This document shows positions 20,360-29,313 of a DNA stretch of 42,140 nucleotides, in pieces. This DNA is from Gammaproteobacteria bacterium. Its GTDB lineage: Bacteria; Pseudomonadota; Gammaproteobacteria; JACCXJ01. The position numbers and the translations under genes are program-made. Where the stretch lies: NCBI GenBank assembly GCA_013697045.1, contig JACCXJ010000289.1, positions 1 through 42,140 on the forward strand, in the 5' to 3' direction. The notes below the pieces were generated by a model. It was not told where the DNA came from. It saw only the letters and a list, made by a program, of their open reading frames with translations, and searched no databases. Position 1 is the first letter of the stretch. The number at the start of each line of letters is the position of its first letter.

Positions 20360-20723
20360 CGGGGATCGAGGGGTCATCGGCGGAGGGCGCCACGGGGTCC
20401 GCGGCCGGTTCGGGGACGCCGATCGTACCCGAGCCGATCGTACCCGAATGGGAGCTACCGCTACCGGAGGGACGGGGCGCCCTATCGGAACCCGCCTGAT
20501 CGGAACCCGGGGACCGATCGCGGCGGTACTCCTGGCCGATACGCCGTACCTCTTCGAGGTCCAGCTCCTGTTCCACCTCGCGTTGCAGGGTCTGGATCGC
20601 CTGCCGGGCGCGCGCGGTCCAGCGACCCCAGGCACGCACCGTCTCGGGCAGGCGCTTGGGGCCGACCACGAGCAGCGCGATCAGCGCGACCAAGCACAGC
20701 TCCGAAAAACCGATGTCGAACAT
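20325..20723 (-). CDS. tatB: Sec-independent protein translocase TatB
   Basis: TatB forms the substrate-receptor complex with TatC. The 132 residues start MFDIGFSELCLVALIALLVVGPKRLPE, which is the short TatB membrane span, hinge Pro and the start of the amphipathic helix, followed by a long acidic/Ser-rich disordered tail. Inside the tail a 15-bp in-frame duplication (GCCGATCGTACCCGA at 20418-20432 and 20433-20447) gives the repeat SGTIGSGTIG. The tail overlaps the tatC start. Confidence 0.93.
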   Translation of the reverse strand: MFDIGFSELCLVALIALLVVGPKRLPETVRAWGRWTARARQAIQTLQREVEQELDLEEVRRIGQEYRRDRSPGSDQAGSDRAPRPSGSGSSHSGTIGSGTIGVPEPAADPVAPSADDPSIPDVQGTPEGPRS

Positions 20724-20738
20724 CGACCGGCCGACCGC

Positions 20739-20951
20739 CTAGGGTTTCGGTTCGCCGTCCTTGCGCGGCGCGCCGAGCGCCGGATCGCTGTCTTCCGGAG
20801 GACCTCGGGGCGCGTCCGCCTCGGTCATGGCCTTGCGGAAGCTCTGGATGGCGGTGCCGAGGTCGCCCCCGATGCTGCGCAGTTTCTTGGTGCCGAACAG
20901 CAAGGCGACGATCGCCAGGATGACCAGCAACTCGGTGATACCAATGCCCAT
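20739..20951 (-). CDS. tatA: Sec-independent protein translocase TatA
   Basis: TatA assembles the export pore of the Tat system. The 70-residue product has one N-terminal span ([20 protein letters not shown]), the [12 protein letters not shown] hinge and amphipathic helix, and a polar tail ending in KDGEPKP. It sits 15 bp upstream of tatB and 87 bp downstream of the hisI-hisE fusion in the same direction. This joins the end of the his genes to tat, a usual gammaproteobacterial linkage. Confidence 0.95.
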   Translation of the reverse strand: MGIGITELLVILAIVALLFGTKKLRSIGGDLGTAIQSFRKAMTEADAPRGPPEDSDPALGAPRKDGEPKP

Positions 20952-21038
20952 CGTGGTCCTCCGATCAATGTGCCGGCTACGGATCGCGGACCTTCACGAG
21001 CCGGTAGCAGGGCTGGCTGGAAGTTGTAAACACCATGG

Positions 21039-21893
21039 TCATGGATCCCGCCGCGCCTTCTCCTCCAGCCCCGACAGGCCGAAGCGTCGCGCCAGCTCTT
21101 CCAGGACCGCCTCGGGTCCAAGATCGAGCGCGGCCAATGCGACGAGGCTATGAAACCACAAGTCCGCGGTCTCGTACACCATCGCGCGTCGATCCACGCC
21201 CTTGGCGGCGAGGACGGTCTCTATGGCCTCCTCACCGACTTTTTTCAGGATGGCGTCCAGGCCCTTGGCGTACAGTCCGGCGACATAGGAGGTCTCGGGA
21301 TCGGCGTTTTTGCGGGACTCGAGCACGGCGGCGAGGCGCGTGAGGACGGTTTCCAGCTCGGGGCCCCCACCCTGGCCCTCCCCCCCTACGCAGGGGAGGG
21401 GATCGGGGATCTCCCTCCCCTGTCCGCGCCTTCTGCGGACGGGGGAGGGTAAGGGTGGGGGTCCGGCCGCCTGCGCCGGCGCCAGGGCGGGGGCACCGCC
21501 ATAGATCACCATCGGGTCCTTGAGCACCGGGTCCACGATCGACCACCCGGCGTCCTCGAGGCGCGCGAAGAAACAGCTTTCGCGTCCGGTATGGCAGGCG
21601 ATGCCTCCGGATTGCGTCACCACCAGGAGCACCGCATCGCCATCGCAATCGAGCCGGACCTCGACGACCCGCTGGAGGTAACCGGAGGTCTCGCCCTTGC
21701 GCCACAGCCGTCCTCGCGACCGCGACCAGTAGACCGCTTCCCGGCTATCCACGGTGCGGAGGAGGGCCTCGCGGTCCATCCATGCCAGCATCAGCACCCG
21801 GCCGCTCGCCTGTTCCTGGGCGATGACCGGCACCAGCCCCTCTGCATCCCAGGCGATGCGGTCCAGCCACGCCGGCTCCCTGCGTTCTTCCAT
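21039..21893 (-). CDS. hisI: HisI-HisE: phosphoribosyl-AMP cyclohydrolase / phosphoribosyl-ATP diphosphatase fusion
   Basis: The protein would carry out steps 2 and 3 of histidine synthesis. The N-terminal ~125 residues are HisI ([28 protein letters not shown], and the metal ligands in DCDGD and CHTGRESC). The C-terminal ~95 residues are HisE ([20 protein letters not shown], then [15 protein letters not shown]). Between them lies a Pro/Arg/Gly-rich linker encoded by a palindromic intergenic-type repeat. In many gammaproteobacteria hisI and hisE are adjacent separate genes, so this fusion may have arisen when the repeat removed the stop. The ATG at 21893 is preferred; a GTG at 21914 falls in a tandem repeat. 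Confidence 0.88.
   Translation of the reverse strand: MEERREPAWLDRIAWDAEGLVPVIAQEQASGRVLMLAWMDREALLRTVDSREAVYWSRSRGRLWRKGETSGYLQRVVEVRLDCDGDAVLLVVTQSGGIACHTGRESCFFARLEDAGWSIVDPVLKDPMVIYGGAPALAPAQAAGPPPLPSPVRRRRGQGREIPDPLPCVGGEGQGGGPELETVLTRLAAVLESRKNADPETSYVAGLYAKGLDAILKKVGEEAIETVLAAKGVDRRAMVYETADLWFHSLVALAALDLGPEAVLEELARRFGLSGLEEKARRDP
21364..21461. repeat. Palindromic repeat element forming the HisI-HisE linker
   Basis: Arms CCCCCACCCTGGCCCTCCCCC (21364-21384) and GGGGGAGGGTAAGGGTGGGGG (21441-21461) pair at 19 of 21 positions. Inside are two further stems: CAGGGGAGGG/CCCTCCCCTG (21391-21400, 21413-21422) and GTCCGC/GCGGAC (21422-21427, 21435-21440). The composition is that of the dispersed intergenic 'CCCTCACCC...GGGTGAGGG' palindromes of GC-rich proteobacteria, yet it is read through in frame as protein. 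Confidence 0.85.
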
Positions 21894-21903
21894 ATCTATA
21901 TCA

Positions 21904-21952
21904 GATGGGATCACAGGCGGACGGGGTCACAGCACGGATGGGATCACAGGCG
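21904..21952. repeat. 16-17-bp tandem repeat, three copies, over the hisF stop codon
   Basis: GATGGGATCACAGGCG (21904-21919), GACGGGGTCACAGCACG (21920-21936) and GATGGGATCACAGGCG (21937-21952) follow one another. The outer copies are identical. The copy at 21937-21952 contains the hisF TGA; the copies lie in the hisF-hisI spacer. Confidence 0.85.
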
Positions 21953-22711
21953 CACCTCGATGCCCGCGGCTCGCAGGTGCGCTTTTGCCGCCGGGATCGT
22001 GTAGGTGCCGAAGTGGAAGATGCTGGCCGCGAGCACGGCATCGGCCTTGCCGATGCGGACCCCGTCCACCAGATGATCCAGGTTGCCCACCCCCCCGGAG
22101 GCGATGACCGGGATGCCCACCGCCTCGGCGACGGCCCGGGTGAGATCGAGGTCGAAGCCGTCCTGGGTGCCGTCCCGGTCCATGCTGGTCACGAGGATCT
22201 CGCCGGCCCCGGACGTCTCGACCTCGACGGCCCAGTCGATGGCATCGAGGCCGGTCTGGCGGCGGCCCCCATGGGTATACACCTCCCATCGGCCCGCTTC
22301 CCCCGCCACCCGGCGGGCGTCGATCGCGACCACGATGCACTGCGCGCCGAAACGCCCGGAGGCCTCGCGGACGAGTCCCGGGTCCTGCACGGCGGCGCTG
22401 TTGATGCTCACCTTGTCGGCCCCGGCATTCAACAGCACCCGGATATCCCGCAGCGTGCGGATCCCGCCGCCGACCGTAAGCGGGATGAACACCTCTGCGG
22501 CCACGGCCTCGACTACCGGGACCATGGTGTCGCGACCATCGTGGCTCGCGGTGATGTCGAGGAAGCACAGCTCATCGGCCCCTTGCTCGTCGTAGCGCCG
22601 GGCGACCTCGGTCGGGTCCCCGGCGTCCCGGATGTCGAGGAAGCGGACCCCTTTCACCACCCGCCCGGCATCGACATCCAGGCACGGGATGATGCGCTTG
22701 GCGAGGCCCAT
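21944..22711 (-). CDS. hisF: Imidazole glycerol phosphate synthase, cyclase subunit
   Basis: HisF uses ammonia from HisH to convert PRFAR to imidazole glycerol phosphate and AICAR. The 255-residue (beta-alpha)8 barrel has the catalytic Asp12 ([14 protein letters not shown]) and Asp131 (VVAIDARR), and phosphate-binding turns GGGIRTL and SGGVGNL. The ATG overlaps the hisA stop by one base (TGATG). The usual partner hisH is not in this window; the gene upstream of hisA is corA instead, so hisH and the rest of the pathway must lie elsewhere. Confidence 0.97.
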   Translation of the reverse strand: MGLAKRIIPCLDVDAGRVVKGVRFLDIRDAGDPTEVARRYDEQGADELCFLDITASHDGRDTMVPVVEAVAAEVFIPLTVGGGIRTLRDIRVLLNAGADKVSINSAAVQDPGLVREASGRFGAQCIVVAIDARRVAGEAGRWEVYTHGGRRQTGLDAIDWAVEVETSGAGEILVTSMDRDGTQDGFDLDLTRAVAEAVGIPVIASGGVGNLDHLVDGVRIGKADAVLAASIFHFGTYTIPAAKAHLRAAGIEVRL

Positions 22712-23460
22712 CAACCGCCCCTGCCGGTGGTCCCGGCATCTGCCAGGCGCTGGGCCGCGGTGAGATCCAGGGTGCCCTCGTAGAGGGCGCGCCCGGTGAT
22801 GGCGCCCGCGATACCCTCGTGGGCAACGGCGCACAGGGCCTCGATGTCGTCTAGGTTGGTGATCCCGCCCGCGGCGATGACGGGGACGGCGAGGTGCCGT
22901 GCCAGGGCCACGGTGGCCTCGACGTTGACGCCGCTCAGCATGCCGTCGCGGCGGATGTCGGTATAGACGATAGCCGCCACCCCGTCCTGCTCGAAGCGAC
23001 GGGCGAGCTCTGTCGCGTCGTGATGGCAGAGCTTGGACCAGCCCTCGATGGCGAGCTTGCCATCGCGGACATCGAGACCCACATAGATATGCCCCGGAAA
23101 CTCCAGGCACGCATCCGAGACGAAATGCGGCGCGGTCACGGCCTTGGTGCCGATGATAACGTAGCTGACCCCGGCGTCCAGATACGCCTGGATGGTGTCT
23201 TCATCCCGGATCCCGCCGCCGAGCTGCACCGGGATCTCGGGGATGGCCCGGCAGATCTCGCGGATCACCAAGCCGTTGACGGGCCGCCCGGTGCCGGCGC
23301 CGTTGAGATCGACCAGGTGCACCCGGCGCGCCCCGGCCTCGGCCCATTGGCGGGCCACGGCCACCGGGTCCTCCGAATAACGCGTTTCCTGGTCCATGCG
23401 CCCCTGTTTCAGGCGCACGCATCTCCCGTCCTTGAGATCGATTGCCGGGATTACCATCAT
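22711..23460 (-). CDS. hisA: ProFAR isomerase HisA
   Basis: HisA opens the ribose ring of ProFAR by an Amadori rearrangement. The 249-residue barrel has the catalytic Asp8 in IPAIDLKDG and the second Asp in VGLDVRDGK, with phosphate sites QLGGGIRDE and [10 protein letters not shown]. The gene starts ATGATG. The second ATG (23457) overlaps the TGA of a six-codon leader ORF produced by a 17-bp tandem repeat, so it may be the coupled start. It is the first his gene of the block. Confidence 0.97.
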   Translation of the reverse strand: MMVIPAIDLKDGRCVRLKQGRMDQETRYSEDPVAVARQWAEAGARRVHLVDLNGAGTGRPVNGLVIREICRAIPEIPVQLGGGIRDEDTIQAYLDAGVSYVIIGTKAVTAPHFVSDACLEFPGHIYVGLDVRDGKLAIEGWSKLCHHDATELARRFEQDGVAAIVYTDIRRDGMLSGVNVEATVALARHLAVPVIAAGGITNLDDIEALCAVAHEGIAGAITGRALYEGTLDLTAAQRLADAGTTGRGG

Positions 23461-23461
23461 A

Positions 23462-23512
23462 GACGGCGGGCCAACATGGACGGCAGGCCAATAGGGACGG
23501 CGGAGATGGAGG
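23462..23512. repeat. 17-bp tandem repeat, three copies, upstream of hisA
   Basis: GACGGCGGGCCAACATG (23462-23478), GACGGCAGGCCAATAGG (23479-23495) and the more diverged GACGGCGGAGATGGAGG (23496-23512) are consecutive. On the minus strand the unit next to hisA contains an ATG that opens a six-codon ORF (M-L-A-R-R-L) ending in TGATG at the hisA start. Confidence 0.8.
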
Positions 23513-23584
23513 AGCCTGCGGTGGGGTCTTGCCCCGGACTATCAAAAATATAGCACATCGGCCGCGCCGAGAACGGGCGGCGTG

Positions 23585-24649
23585 TCATATCCACTTCCTG
23601 CGTTTGAAGAAGGCGATCATGAAGGCCGCGATCCCGATCATTATTACCCACAGCGCGGGGTAGGCCCACCACCAGTGCAGCTCGGGGAAGTAGTCGAAGT
23701 TCATCCCGTAGATCCCGACGATGAAGGTCAGGGGGATGAACACGGTGGAGATGATGGTGAGCACCTTCATGACCTCGTTCATGCGGTAGCTGATGCTGGA
23801 GAGGTAGGTGTCGAGCATCCCCTGGAGCATGTCCCGCAGGGTCTCGACCGTGTCGATCACCTGGATGGTGTGGTCGTAGAGGTCCTGCAGGTAGATGCCG
23901 GTCTCGGGCCGGACCAGGGCCGAGTCGCCGCGCCGGAGCCCGCTCAGGACCTCGCGCAGCGGCCACACCGAACGGCGCAGAAAAATGACCTCACGGCGCA
24001 GGCGGTGGATCTCACCGAGCGTCGCCGGGCTCGGGTGGTGCAGGAGCTCGTCTTCCAGGGCCTCGATGCGCTCGCCCAGGCGTTCCAGGATCACGAAGTA
24101 CTGGTCGACGACTGCATCGATCAGGCTATAGGCGAGAAAATCGGGGCCGCGTGTGCGGATGCGGCCCGCGCCGCTCCGAAGGCGCGCGCGGATGGGGTCG
24201 AAGACATCGCCGGGTTTGCCCTGTTCCTGAAACGACAGCAGATAGGACTTGCCCAGCACCAGGCTCACCTGCTCGACCGTGAACGCCTCCCCGTTCATCG
24301 ACAGCATCTTGACTACCAGGTACAGGTAGTCGCCGTAGTCCTCGAGCTTGGGGCGCTGCTCGGTGTTGGCGATGTCCTCGAGCACCAGCGGGTGCAGCCC
24401 GAAGTCCTCGCCGAGACGATGCAAGAGCCCCACGTCGTGGATACCGTCGAGGTTGATCCAGCACACGCCGGCGGTGTCCTTGAGCGCCCGGCACGCCCCG
24501 ATGTCCGCGATCCCGGTCTCGCGCACCCCGGCCTCGTCGTAGGTGATGGCCGTGACACCGGTCTCGCTCACGGCCGCGTCACCGATGTGGACCGGCGTGC
24601 CGGGGGGGAGCCCGGCCTTCTTGGCGCGGCGGGTGGTGAAGCGCCTCAT
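23585..24649 (-). CDS. corA: Magnesium/cobalt transporter CorA family
   Basis: CorA is a pentameric inner-membrane channel for Mg2+ and Co2+. The 354-residue product has a long cytoplasmic funnel domain and two C-terminal spans ([20 protein letters not shown] and [15 protein letters not shown]) joined by the selectivity motif [10 protein letters not shown]. It ends in a basic tail (KRRKWI). I chose the ATG at 24649, which overlaps the exchanger gene's stop (ATGA). The open frame upstream is inside that gene in another frame. The overlap suggests co-expression of two divalent-cation transporters. Confidence 0.94.
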   Translation of the reverse strand: MRRFTTRRAKKAGLPPGTPVHIGDAAVSETGVTAITYDEAGVRETGIADIGACRALKDTAGVCWINLDGIHDVGLLHRLGEDFGLHPLVLEDIANTEQRPKLEDYGDYLYLVVKMLSMNGEAFTVEQVSLVLGKSYLLSFQEQGKPGDVFDPIRARLRSGAGRIRTRGPDFLAYSLIDAVVDQYFVILERLGERIEALEDELLHHPSPATLGEIHRLRREVIFLRRSVWPLREVLSGLRRGDSALVRPETGIYLQDLYDHTIQVIDTVETLRDMLQGMLDTYLSSISYRMNEVMKVLTIISTVFIPLTFIVGIYGMNFDYFPELHWWWAYPALWVIMIGIAAFMIAFFKRRKWI

Positions 24650-25734
24650 GGGGTCGCCGGAAGAAAATAGAACGCCAGGCCCAGGATCAGATACACCGCG
24701 AGCAACTGTACCCCCTCCATCCAATTGCACTCGCCGTCGGAGACGATGTGGTTCACGGCCAGGACCGCGAGCACCACGGAGAATACCTCGAAGGGGGTGA
24801 AGACCAGGTCCATGGGTGTCCCGAAAAGGTGGCTCGTGAACAACAGCACGGGCGCGACGAAGAGCGCGATCTGGAGGCTCGAGCCGATCGCGATGTGGAC
24901 CGCGAGGTCCATCTTGCCCCGTATCGCCACCAGGACCGCGGTGCTGTGCTCGGCGGCGTTGCCGACGATCGCGACCAGGATCACGCCGACGAAGACCTCG
25001 GTCAGGCCGAGCGCCATGGCCGCGTGCTCGACGCTCCCGACCAGGAGCTCGGCCATGACCGCGATGAGCCCCGAGGTGAGCATGAGGACCACGAACGAAC
25101 GCCGCCGGCTCCAGGCGCCCGGATGCTCGTCCGCGCCCGCCGACTCCTCCCCGACATACAGGTGTCGATGGGTGCGCAGCGAGAAGAGGAGGCTCAATAG
25201 ATAGGTCACGAACAGGACCACAGCGATCTCCAGGCTGAGCCCGCGTTCGTCGGCCGCGCCCGGGCCGAGCGCATGGAACACCGTCGGGACCACGAGCCCG
25301 ATGGCGCTCAGGAGCAAGAGGCTCGCGCCCATGGAGGCGGCGCTCCGGTTGAAGTCCTGCACGGTGTAACGCATCCCGCCCGCCACCATGCTGAGCCCGA
25401 GCACCAGGAGGACGTTGCCGATGATGGAGCCGGTGATCGAGGCCTTGACCACCTCGTGCAACCCCTCGCGCAGCGCGAAGAGCGCGATGATGAGCTCGGC
25501 GGCGTTGCCGAAGGTGGCGTTCAGGAGGCCGCCGATCCCCTCCCCGAGGCGGCTCGCCAGGTGTTCCGTGGCCCGCCCCATCCAGCCCGCGAGCGGCACG
25601 ATGGCGAGCCCGGCGGCGCCGAACACCCACAGCGGATCGCTGCCATAGGCCTCGAGGGCCAGGCCCACGGGCACCAGCAGGAGCAGGGTATCGAGCCAGT
25701 GCCGGCGCACCAGCGCGCTTGCGGAAGAAGACAT
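24646..25734 (-). CDS. Ca2+/H+ antiporter (CaCA superfamily, CAX/ChaA type)
   Basis: This is a cation/proton exchanger of the inner membrane, expected to expel Ca2+. The 362 residues have about 11 hydrophobic segments and the two hallmark alpha-repeats: [16 protein letters not shown] in the first half and [16 protein letters not shown] in the second, separated by an acidic loop ([12 protein letters not shown]). The ATG at 25734 has a G-rich site upstream; extension further upstream would only read through a 48-bp duplication. It is translationally linked to corA and divergent from uppP. The name chaA is possible, but CAX-type is safer. Confidence 0.92.
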   Translation of the reverse strand: MSSSASALVRRHWLDTLLLLVPVGLALEAYGSDPLWVFGAAGLAIVPLAGWMGRATEHLASRLGEGIGGLLNATFGNAAELIIALFALREGLHEVVKASITGSIIGNVLLVLGLSMVAGGMRYTVQDFNRSAASMGASLLLLSAIGLVVPTVFHALGPGAADERGLSLEIAVVLFVTYLLSLLFSLRTHRHLYVGEESAGADEHPGAWSRRRSFVVLMLTSGLIAVMAELLVGSVEHAAMALGLTEVFVGVILVAIVGNAAEHSTAVLVAIRGKMDLAVHIAIGSSLQIALFVAPVLLFTSHLFGTPMDLVFTPFEVFSVVLAVLAVNHIVSDGECNWMEGVQLLAVYLILGLAFYFLPATP

Positions 25735-25809
25735 CGACACCCCCCATCGGACCGGCCCGGTGCCGCATAGTCTGCAAGACCGGCCATGCCCCGGGCAACC
25801 CGTCCCGGT

Positions 25810-25905
25810 TCCTGGCACAATGCTTGTCCCCTCGGCCGCGGCATCGACCCACCCATCTCCTGGCACAATGCTTGTCTCCCCGGCCGCGGCATCGACCCAC
25901 CCGTC
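25810..25905. repeat. 48-bp tandem duplication between cax and uppP
   Basis: Two adjacent copies (25810-25857 and 25858-25905) are nearly identical. Each starts TCCTGGCACAATGCTTGTC and ends in GCATCGACCCACCC. Each contains TGGCAC-N5-TTGT (25813-25827, 25861-25875), which resembles a sigma-54 -24/-12 element, though the essential GC of the -12 box is GT here. The second copy ends 11 bases before the uppP ATG. Confidence 0.9.
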
Positions 25906-25916
25906 ACGAAACACCA

Positions 25917-26726
25917 ATGACCTACGAACTGTCTCACGGGGAGGCCCTGCTCCTGGGGGTCATCGAGGGGCTGACGGAATTTCTGCCCGTGTCGAGCACC
26001 GGCCACCTGATCATCACCGGAGACCTCATCGGCTTTACCGGTGACGCCGCCAAGACCTTCGAGATCGCCATCCAACTCGGGGCCATCCTGGCGATCTGCT
26101 GGCACTACCGGGCGCGGCTGTTGCGCGTCCTTTATGGGTTGCCGTCCGACCCCGCGGCGCGGCATTTCGCATTCAATATCGCGGTCGCCTTCCTGCCGGC
26201 GGCCATCCTGGGCGCGCTATTCCATAGCGCTATCAAGGCGTTGCTGTTCCACCCGGTGACCGTGGCGGTGGCCCTGGTGGTGGGCGGGGGGCTGATCTTG
26301 CTGGTCGAGCGGATGCGCGGCGAGCCCAGGGTCGGGTCGATCGATGATCTGTCCTGGCGGGATGCGCTCGCGGTGGGCTGTGCGCAGGCATTGGCGCTCG
26401 TCCCCGGCACTTCGCGCTCGGGGGCGACCATCATCGGCGGGCTCGCGTTCGGACTGTCACGGCAGGTGGCGACGGAGTTTTCGTTCTTCCTCGCGATCCC
26501 GACCATGTTCGCCGCGACCATCTTCGACCTCGGGGCCCATGTCGGGCAACTCGGCCGCCACGATCTCGAAGTGCTCGGCCTCGGCTTCGCGATGGCCTTC
26601 GTCTCGGCCCTGATCGCCGTCAGGACCCTCATCGGCTATGTCAAGGACCACAGCTTCCGCCCCTTCGCCTACTACCGGATCGTCTTCGGGGCGATCGTAT
26701 TCGTGTATTTTCTCGGGCGGTACTGA
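25917..26726 (+). CDS. uppP: Undecaprenyl-diphosphatase
   Basis: UppP (BacA) dephosphorylates undecaprenyl diphosphate at the membrane to recycle the lipid carrier for peptidoglycan and other envelope sugars. The 269-residue polytopic protein has both active-site motifs: [14 protein letters not shown] near residue 20 and [12 protein letters not shown] near 160. Length and hydrophobic profile (8 segments) fit the family. The ATG at 25917 lies right after a 48-bp tandem duplication; no strong Shine-Dalgarno is visible. It diverges from the Ca2+/H+ exchanger. Confidence 0.96.
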   Translation: MTYELSHGEALLLGVIEGLTEFLPVSSTGHLIITGDLIGFTGDAAKTFEIAIQLGAILAICWHYRARLLRVLYGLPSDPAARHFAFNIAVAFLPAAILGALFHSAIKALLFHPVTVAVALVVGGGLILLVERMRGEPRVGSIDDLSWRDALAVGCAQALALVPGTSRSGATIIGGLAFGLSRQVATEFSFFLAIPTMFAATIFDLGAHVGQLGRHDLEVLGLGFAMAFVSALIAVRTLIGYVKDHSFRPFAYYRIVFGAIVFVYFLGRY

Positions 26727-26850
26727 CCGGGGTGATCGGTGTGCCGGACGGTCACACGAGTGTCATGCGGAGACGCCAGTCGCTTTCGCGACGGCGCCTC
26801 GATGCTTGAATATCGGCACGTCCCTGTGCCGGAAACCGGTCGTATAACGG

Positions 26851-27210
26851 CTAAGGCAGATTGGCGTCCTCCGGCGCCGAGGATCCCAACACCTCGACGG
26901 CAGCCTGCGCCTTCGCCGTAGCGGCCTCGGTCCCTCCTTTCTTGCCCTCAATTACGGCCTCATCGAGGTACTTAGCGGCTGACTGCAGGTTAAAGCTGGT
27001 AAAATTCTTTTGCGCGATGTTGGCTTGCGTCTTGGCTTCCTCGGCCTTGGCGACCAAGGCTTCCAGTTGCCCTTGCTTTCCCGCCGCCACGGCCTCTTGA
27101 GCAAGCTTGAGCGCCTTCGCCGTCTCTGGCGATTTGTCTTTCAAAGACATTTGCGCGTAGGCGCCCGAAGCGAATACAAGCCCCGCCAACAAGGCAGCAA
27201 TGATTCTCAT
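26851..27210 (-). CDS. SmbP-like small periplasmic helical protein
   Basis: The precursor is ~119 residues with a clean signal peptide (MRIIAALLAGLVFASGAYAQ). The mature part is a repeated-helix protein with two similar units: ALKLAQEAVAAGKQGQLEAL and AAKYLDEAVIEGKKGGTEAA. This HAxEAv..GK.G pattern is that of SmbP-type small metal-binding proteins, which form four-helix bundles. The histidines that bind metal in SmbP are absent here, so metal binding is doubtful. GAGAGA lies at good distance from the ATG at 27210; the ATG at 27219 would be too close. It converges with uppP. Confidence 0.7.
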   Translation of the reverse strand: MRIIAALLAGLVFASGAYAQMSLKDKSPETAKALKLAQEAVAAGKQGQLEALVAKAEEAKTQANIAQKNFTSFNLQSAAKYLDEAVIEGKKGGTEAATAKAQAAVEVLGSSAPEDANLP

Positions 27211-27452
27211 GGATAACATTCTCTCATGCTCCGTTCTGTAGATGATGGGTATTATATAGTCAACAAGACGGTAACAAAGTTCCGGCGCTACGCTGCTGCG
27301 CTCCACCACCGCTTGCGCGGACCATGATACAGCAACTCTTCGGGGATCGCTCGCATTGACATTCGACCCTGTGCCCACGAGGATCCGGCGATCGGGACCC
27401 CGTGCGGTGTCTGGGGCTATAGTTGGGCAGGAAGACATTCGGGAGAACGGGC

Positions 27453-27887
27453 ATGCATGTCACACTCGAACAGGCTCAGATCGCCCTTGCGGCGGCGCAG
27501 AAAAAGGCGGTCGAGATCGATACCCGGATGTGTATCGCGGTGGTCGATTCCGGCGCCAACCTGAAGGCCTTCGTGCGCATGGACGATGCCTGGGTCGGCA
27601 GCGGCGACATCGCCGTGAAGAAGGCCAAGACCGCCTGTTTCTTCGGGATGCCGACCGGGCAGATCGGCAAGCTGTCACAACCGGGCGGCCCCTTGTGCGG
27701 GATCGAGCACTCCAACGAGGGTCTCATCACGTTCCCCGGCGGTCTGCCGATCGTCGACCAGGCCGGCGTCCTGATCGGCGCGATCGGGGTGAGCGGCAGC
27801 TCGGTCGAGAACGACCACCTCGTGGCCCTCGCGGGGGTGCAGCCCATCGGGTTATCGGATCTGCCGGCACACCCGTGGCGGACCTGA
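27453..27887 (+). CDS. Heme-binding protein of the GlcG/HbpS family (DUF336)
   Basis: The 144-residue protein matches the GlcG/HbpS fold: [60 protein letters not shown], then a GGLPI segment and [14 protein letters not shown]. Members bind heme or small ligands and assemble as octamers, some extracellular, others tied to glycolate or diol use. No signal peptide is seen, so this one is cytoplasmic. GGGAG precedes the ATG at 27453; an upstream in-frame GTG/TTG is less likely. It stands alone, so the partner pathway is unknown. Confidence 0.85.
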   Translation: MHVTLEQAQIALAAAQKKAVEIDTRMCIAVVDSGANLKAFVRMDDAWVGSGDIAVKKAKTACFFGMPTGQIGKLSQPGGPLCGIEHSNEGLITFPGGLPIVDQAGVLIGAIGVSGSSVENDHLVALAGVQPIGLSDLPAHPWRT

Positions 27888-27924
27888 GGGCGCAGCGGAA
27901 GGGTGCGCGATTCCGGCGTAAGAT

Positions 27925-28160
27925 TTAAGGCTCGGTGAGGTCCAGCCGTACCGAGTCCCGGCCCATCCATCGGTACAACACCGTACCAGGCGCCGAGACC
28001 GACCCCTGCTCAGGCGTGACGCGACAGGCCGCCAAGGCCGCACCGGTGAGCGCCGCCGTCTCTTCGGACGCGCGCGCCCCATGCGTGCCGCATCGGCCAT
28101 GCCGTTTCCCCCGGTGGGCTCATCGATCGGCAGTACCTTGGGGGCCTCACGCCCCAGCTC
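27925..28160 (-). pseudogene. Decayed coding remnant, unknown family
   Basis: The minus strand has a protein-like tail (GTVLYRWMGRDSVRLDLTEP before a TAA), continuous upstream with ASEETAALTGAALAACRV. Further upstream the sensible reading moves to another frame (EAPKVLPIDEPTGGNGMADA), implying a frameshift near 28070. No start codon fits. I do not recognise the family. This and the hairpin at 28194-28255 are all I can see in the 462-bp gap before the GST gene. Confidence 0.35.
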
Positions 28161-28193
28161 ACAGTACCCCGCTTGGGCTCAGCCACTAGCACA

Positions 28194-28255
28194 GTCCAGT
28201 AGGGATGACGCCCGCCGACGGGACCATACCCCCGTCAACAAGCGACCCACTGGAC
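28194..28255. repeat. Nested inverted repeat upstream of the GST gene
   Basis: Outer arms GTCCAGTAGGG (28194-28204) and CCCACTGGAC (28246-28255) enclose an inner stem GACGGG/CCCGTC around 28217-28236. The structure is about 95 bp before the GST start. It could be an RNA leader hairpin, a terminator of the decayed gene on one strand, or a small element. Confidence 0.45.
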
Positions 28256-28349
28256 CACACCCGCTAAGAGACACAAGCACATCATCTGATCGTTAACTTT
28301 CTCGAGGGGTCGCGAACCGTTACGCAGGCCCCTCGCAGGAGGCCTTCAA

Positions 28350-29075
28350 ATGCGCTATGAACTTTACTATTGGCCCGAAATACAAGGCCGCGGTGAATTC
28401 GTCCGGATCGCCCTCGAGGAGACCCGCGCCGACTATGTGGATGTGGCCCGTCTATCGGGGCGTGGCAAGGGCGTCCGGACGATGATGCGCCTTCTTGAGG
28501 ACCCTGAGATTGGTCATCCGCCGTTCGCCCCGCCGATTCTCAAGGCCGGCAAACTGGTGATCGCTCAGACCGCTAACATCCTGCTTTATTTAGGTCCGCG
28601 GCTGGGGCTCGTGCCTAAGGCGGAGGCGAGCCGGCTGTGGGCGCATCAGCTACAATTGACCATCGCCGACGTTGTAGCGGAGACCCATGACGTGCATCAT
28701 CCGATCGCGGGCAGCCTGTACTATCACCAGCAGAAGCGCGAGTCACGGCGGCGAGCGGGATATTTCACCGCCGAGCGAATGCCACAGTGGCTCGGGTACT
28801 TCGAGCACACCCTCGCCGGCAACCGGAAGGGTAGCGGGTATATCGTGGGTCGCGCCCTGTCCTACGTCGACCTGTCGATCTTCCAGCTCATCGCCGGCCT
28901 GCGTTACGCGTTCCCGAAGACGATGCAACGCTTGGAACCGAAGTATCCCGGGCTGGTGCTGCTGCACGATAAGGTTGCGGCTCGCCCGAACCTGTCCGCG
29001 TACCTATCCTCTGAGCGGCGCATACCCTTCAATGAAAACGACATCTTCCGCCATTATCCAGAGCTGGATGCCTAG
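28350..29075 (+). CDS. Glutathione S-transferase family protein
   Basis: The 241-residue protein has a thioredoxin-like N-terminal domain (LYYWPEIQGRGEFVRIALEE, with the substrate loop FAPPILKAGKLVIAQTANI containing the cis-Pro region) and an all-helical C-terminal domain (AEASRLWAHQLQLTIADVV, GRALSYVDLSIFQLIAGLRY, with the N-capping S.VDL motif). Tyr7 or Tyr6 is the likely catalytic residue. The features resemble pi/sigma-like bacterial GSTs. AGGAGG sits before the ATG. It is a single gene; its substrate cannot be inferred. Confidence 0.9.
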   Translation: MRYELYYWPEIQGRGEFVRIALEETRADYVDVARLSGRGKGVRTMMRLLEDPEIGHPPFAPPILKAGKLVIAQTANILLYLGPRLGLVPKAEASRLWAHQLQLTIADVVAETHDVHHPIAGSLYYHQQKRESRRRAGYFTAERMPQWLGYFEHTLAGNRKGSGYIVGRALSYVDLSIFQLIAGLRYAFPKTMQRLEPKYPGLVLLHDKVAARPNLSAYLSSERRIPFNENDIFRHYPELDA

Positions 29076-29313
29076 CGCAAAAATCGTAAGGTGTGCTGCG
29101 CGCAGTATTCCGTGAGTGCTTGGAACGCACCCAGGGCAACTGCCACCTGCCCAGGATCCCACTGGCATAAACGAGAGCACCGCTCAGGGCTGCTGCATCG
29201 CAGCATCCCCGCCGGTCAAACGTTGCGGAGCTCTTCGATCTAGTGGTACCATAATCAATGCGGCAATCAAGTGATCGTGACCGCCATCATATCGAGTGAG
29301 AGGAGGCTTGGAC

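Noticed and set aside
24650-25900. Long open frame upstream of corA (would make a 771-residue protein)
   Set aside because: It is the antisense-type shadow of the exchanger gene in a different frame; corA has a normal start at the overlap with that gene.
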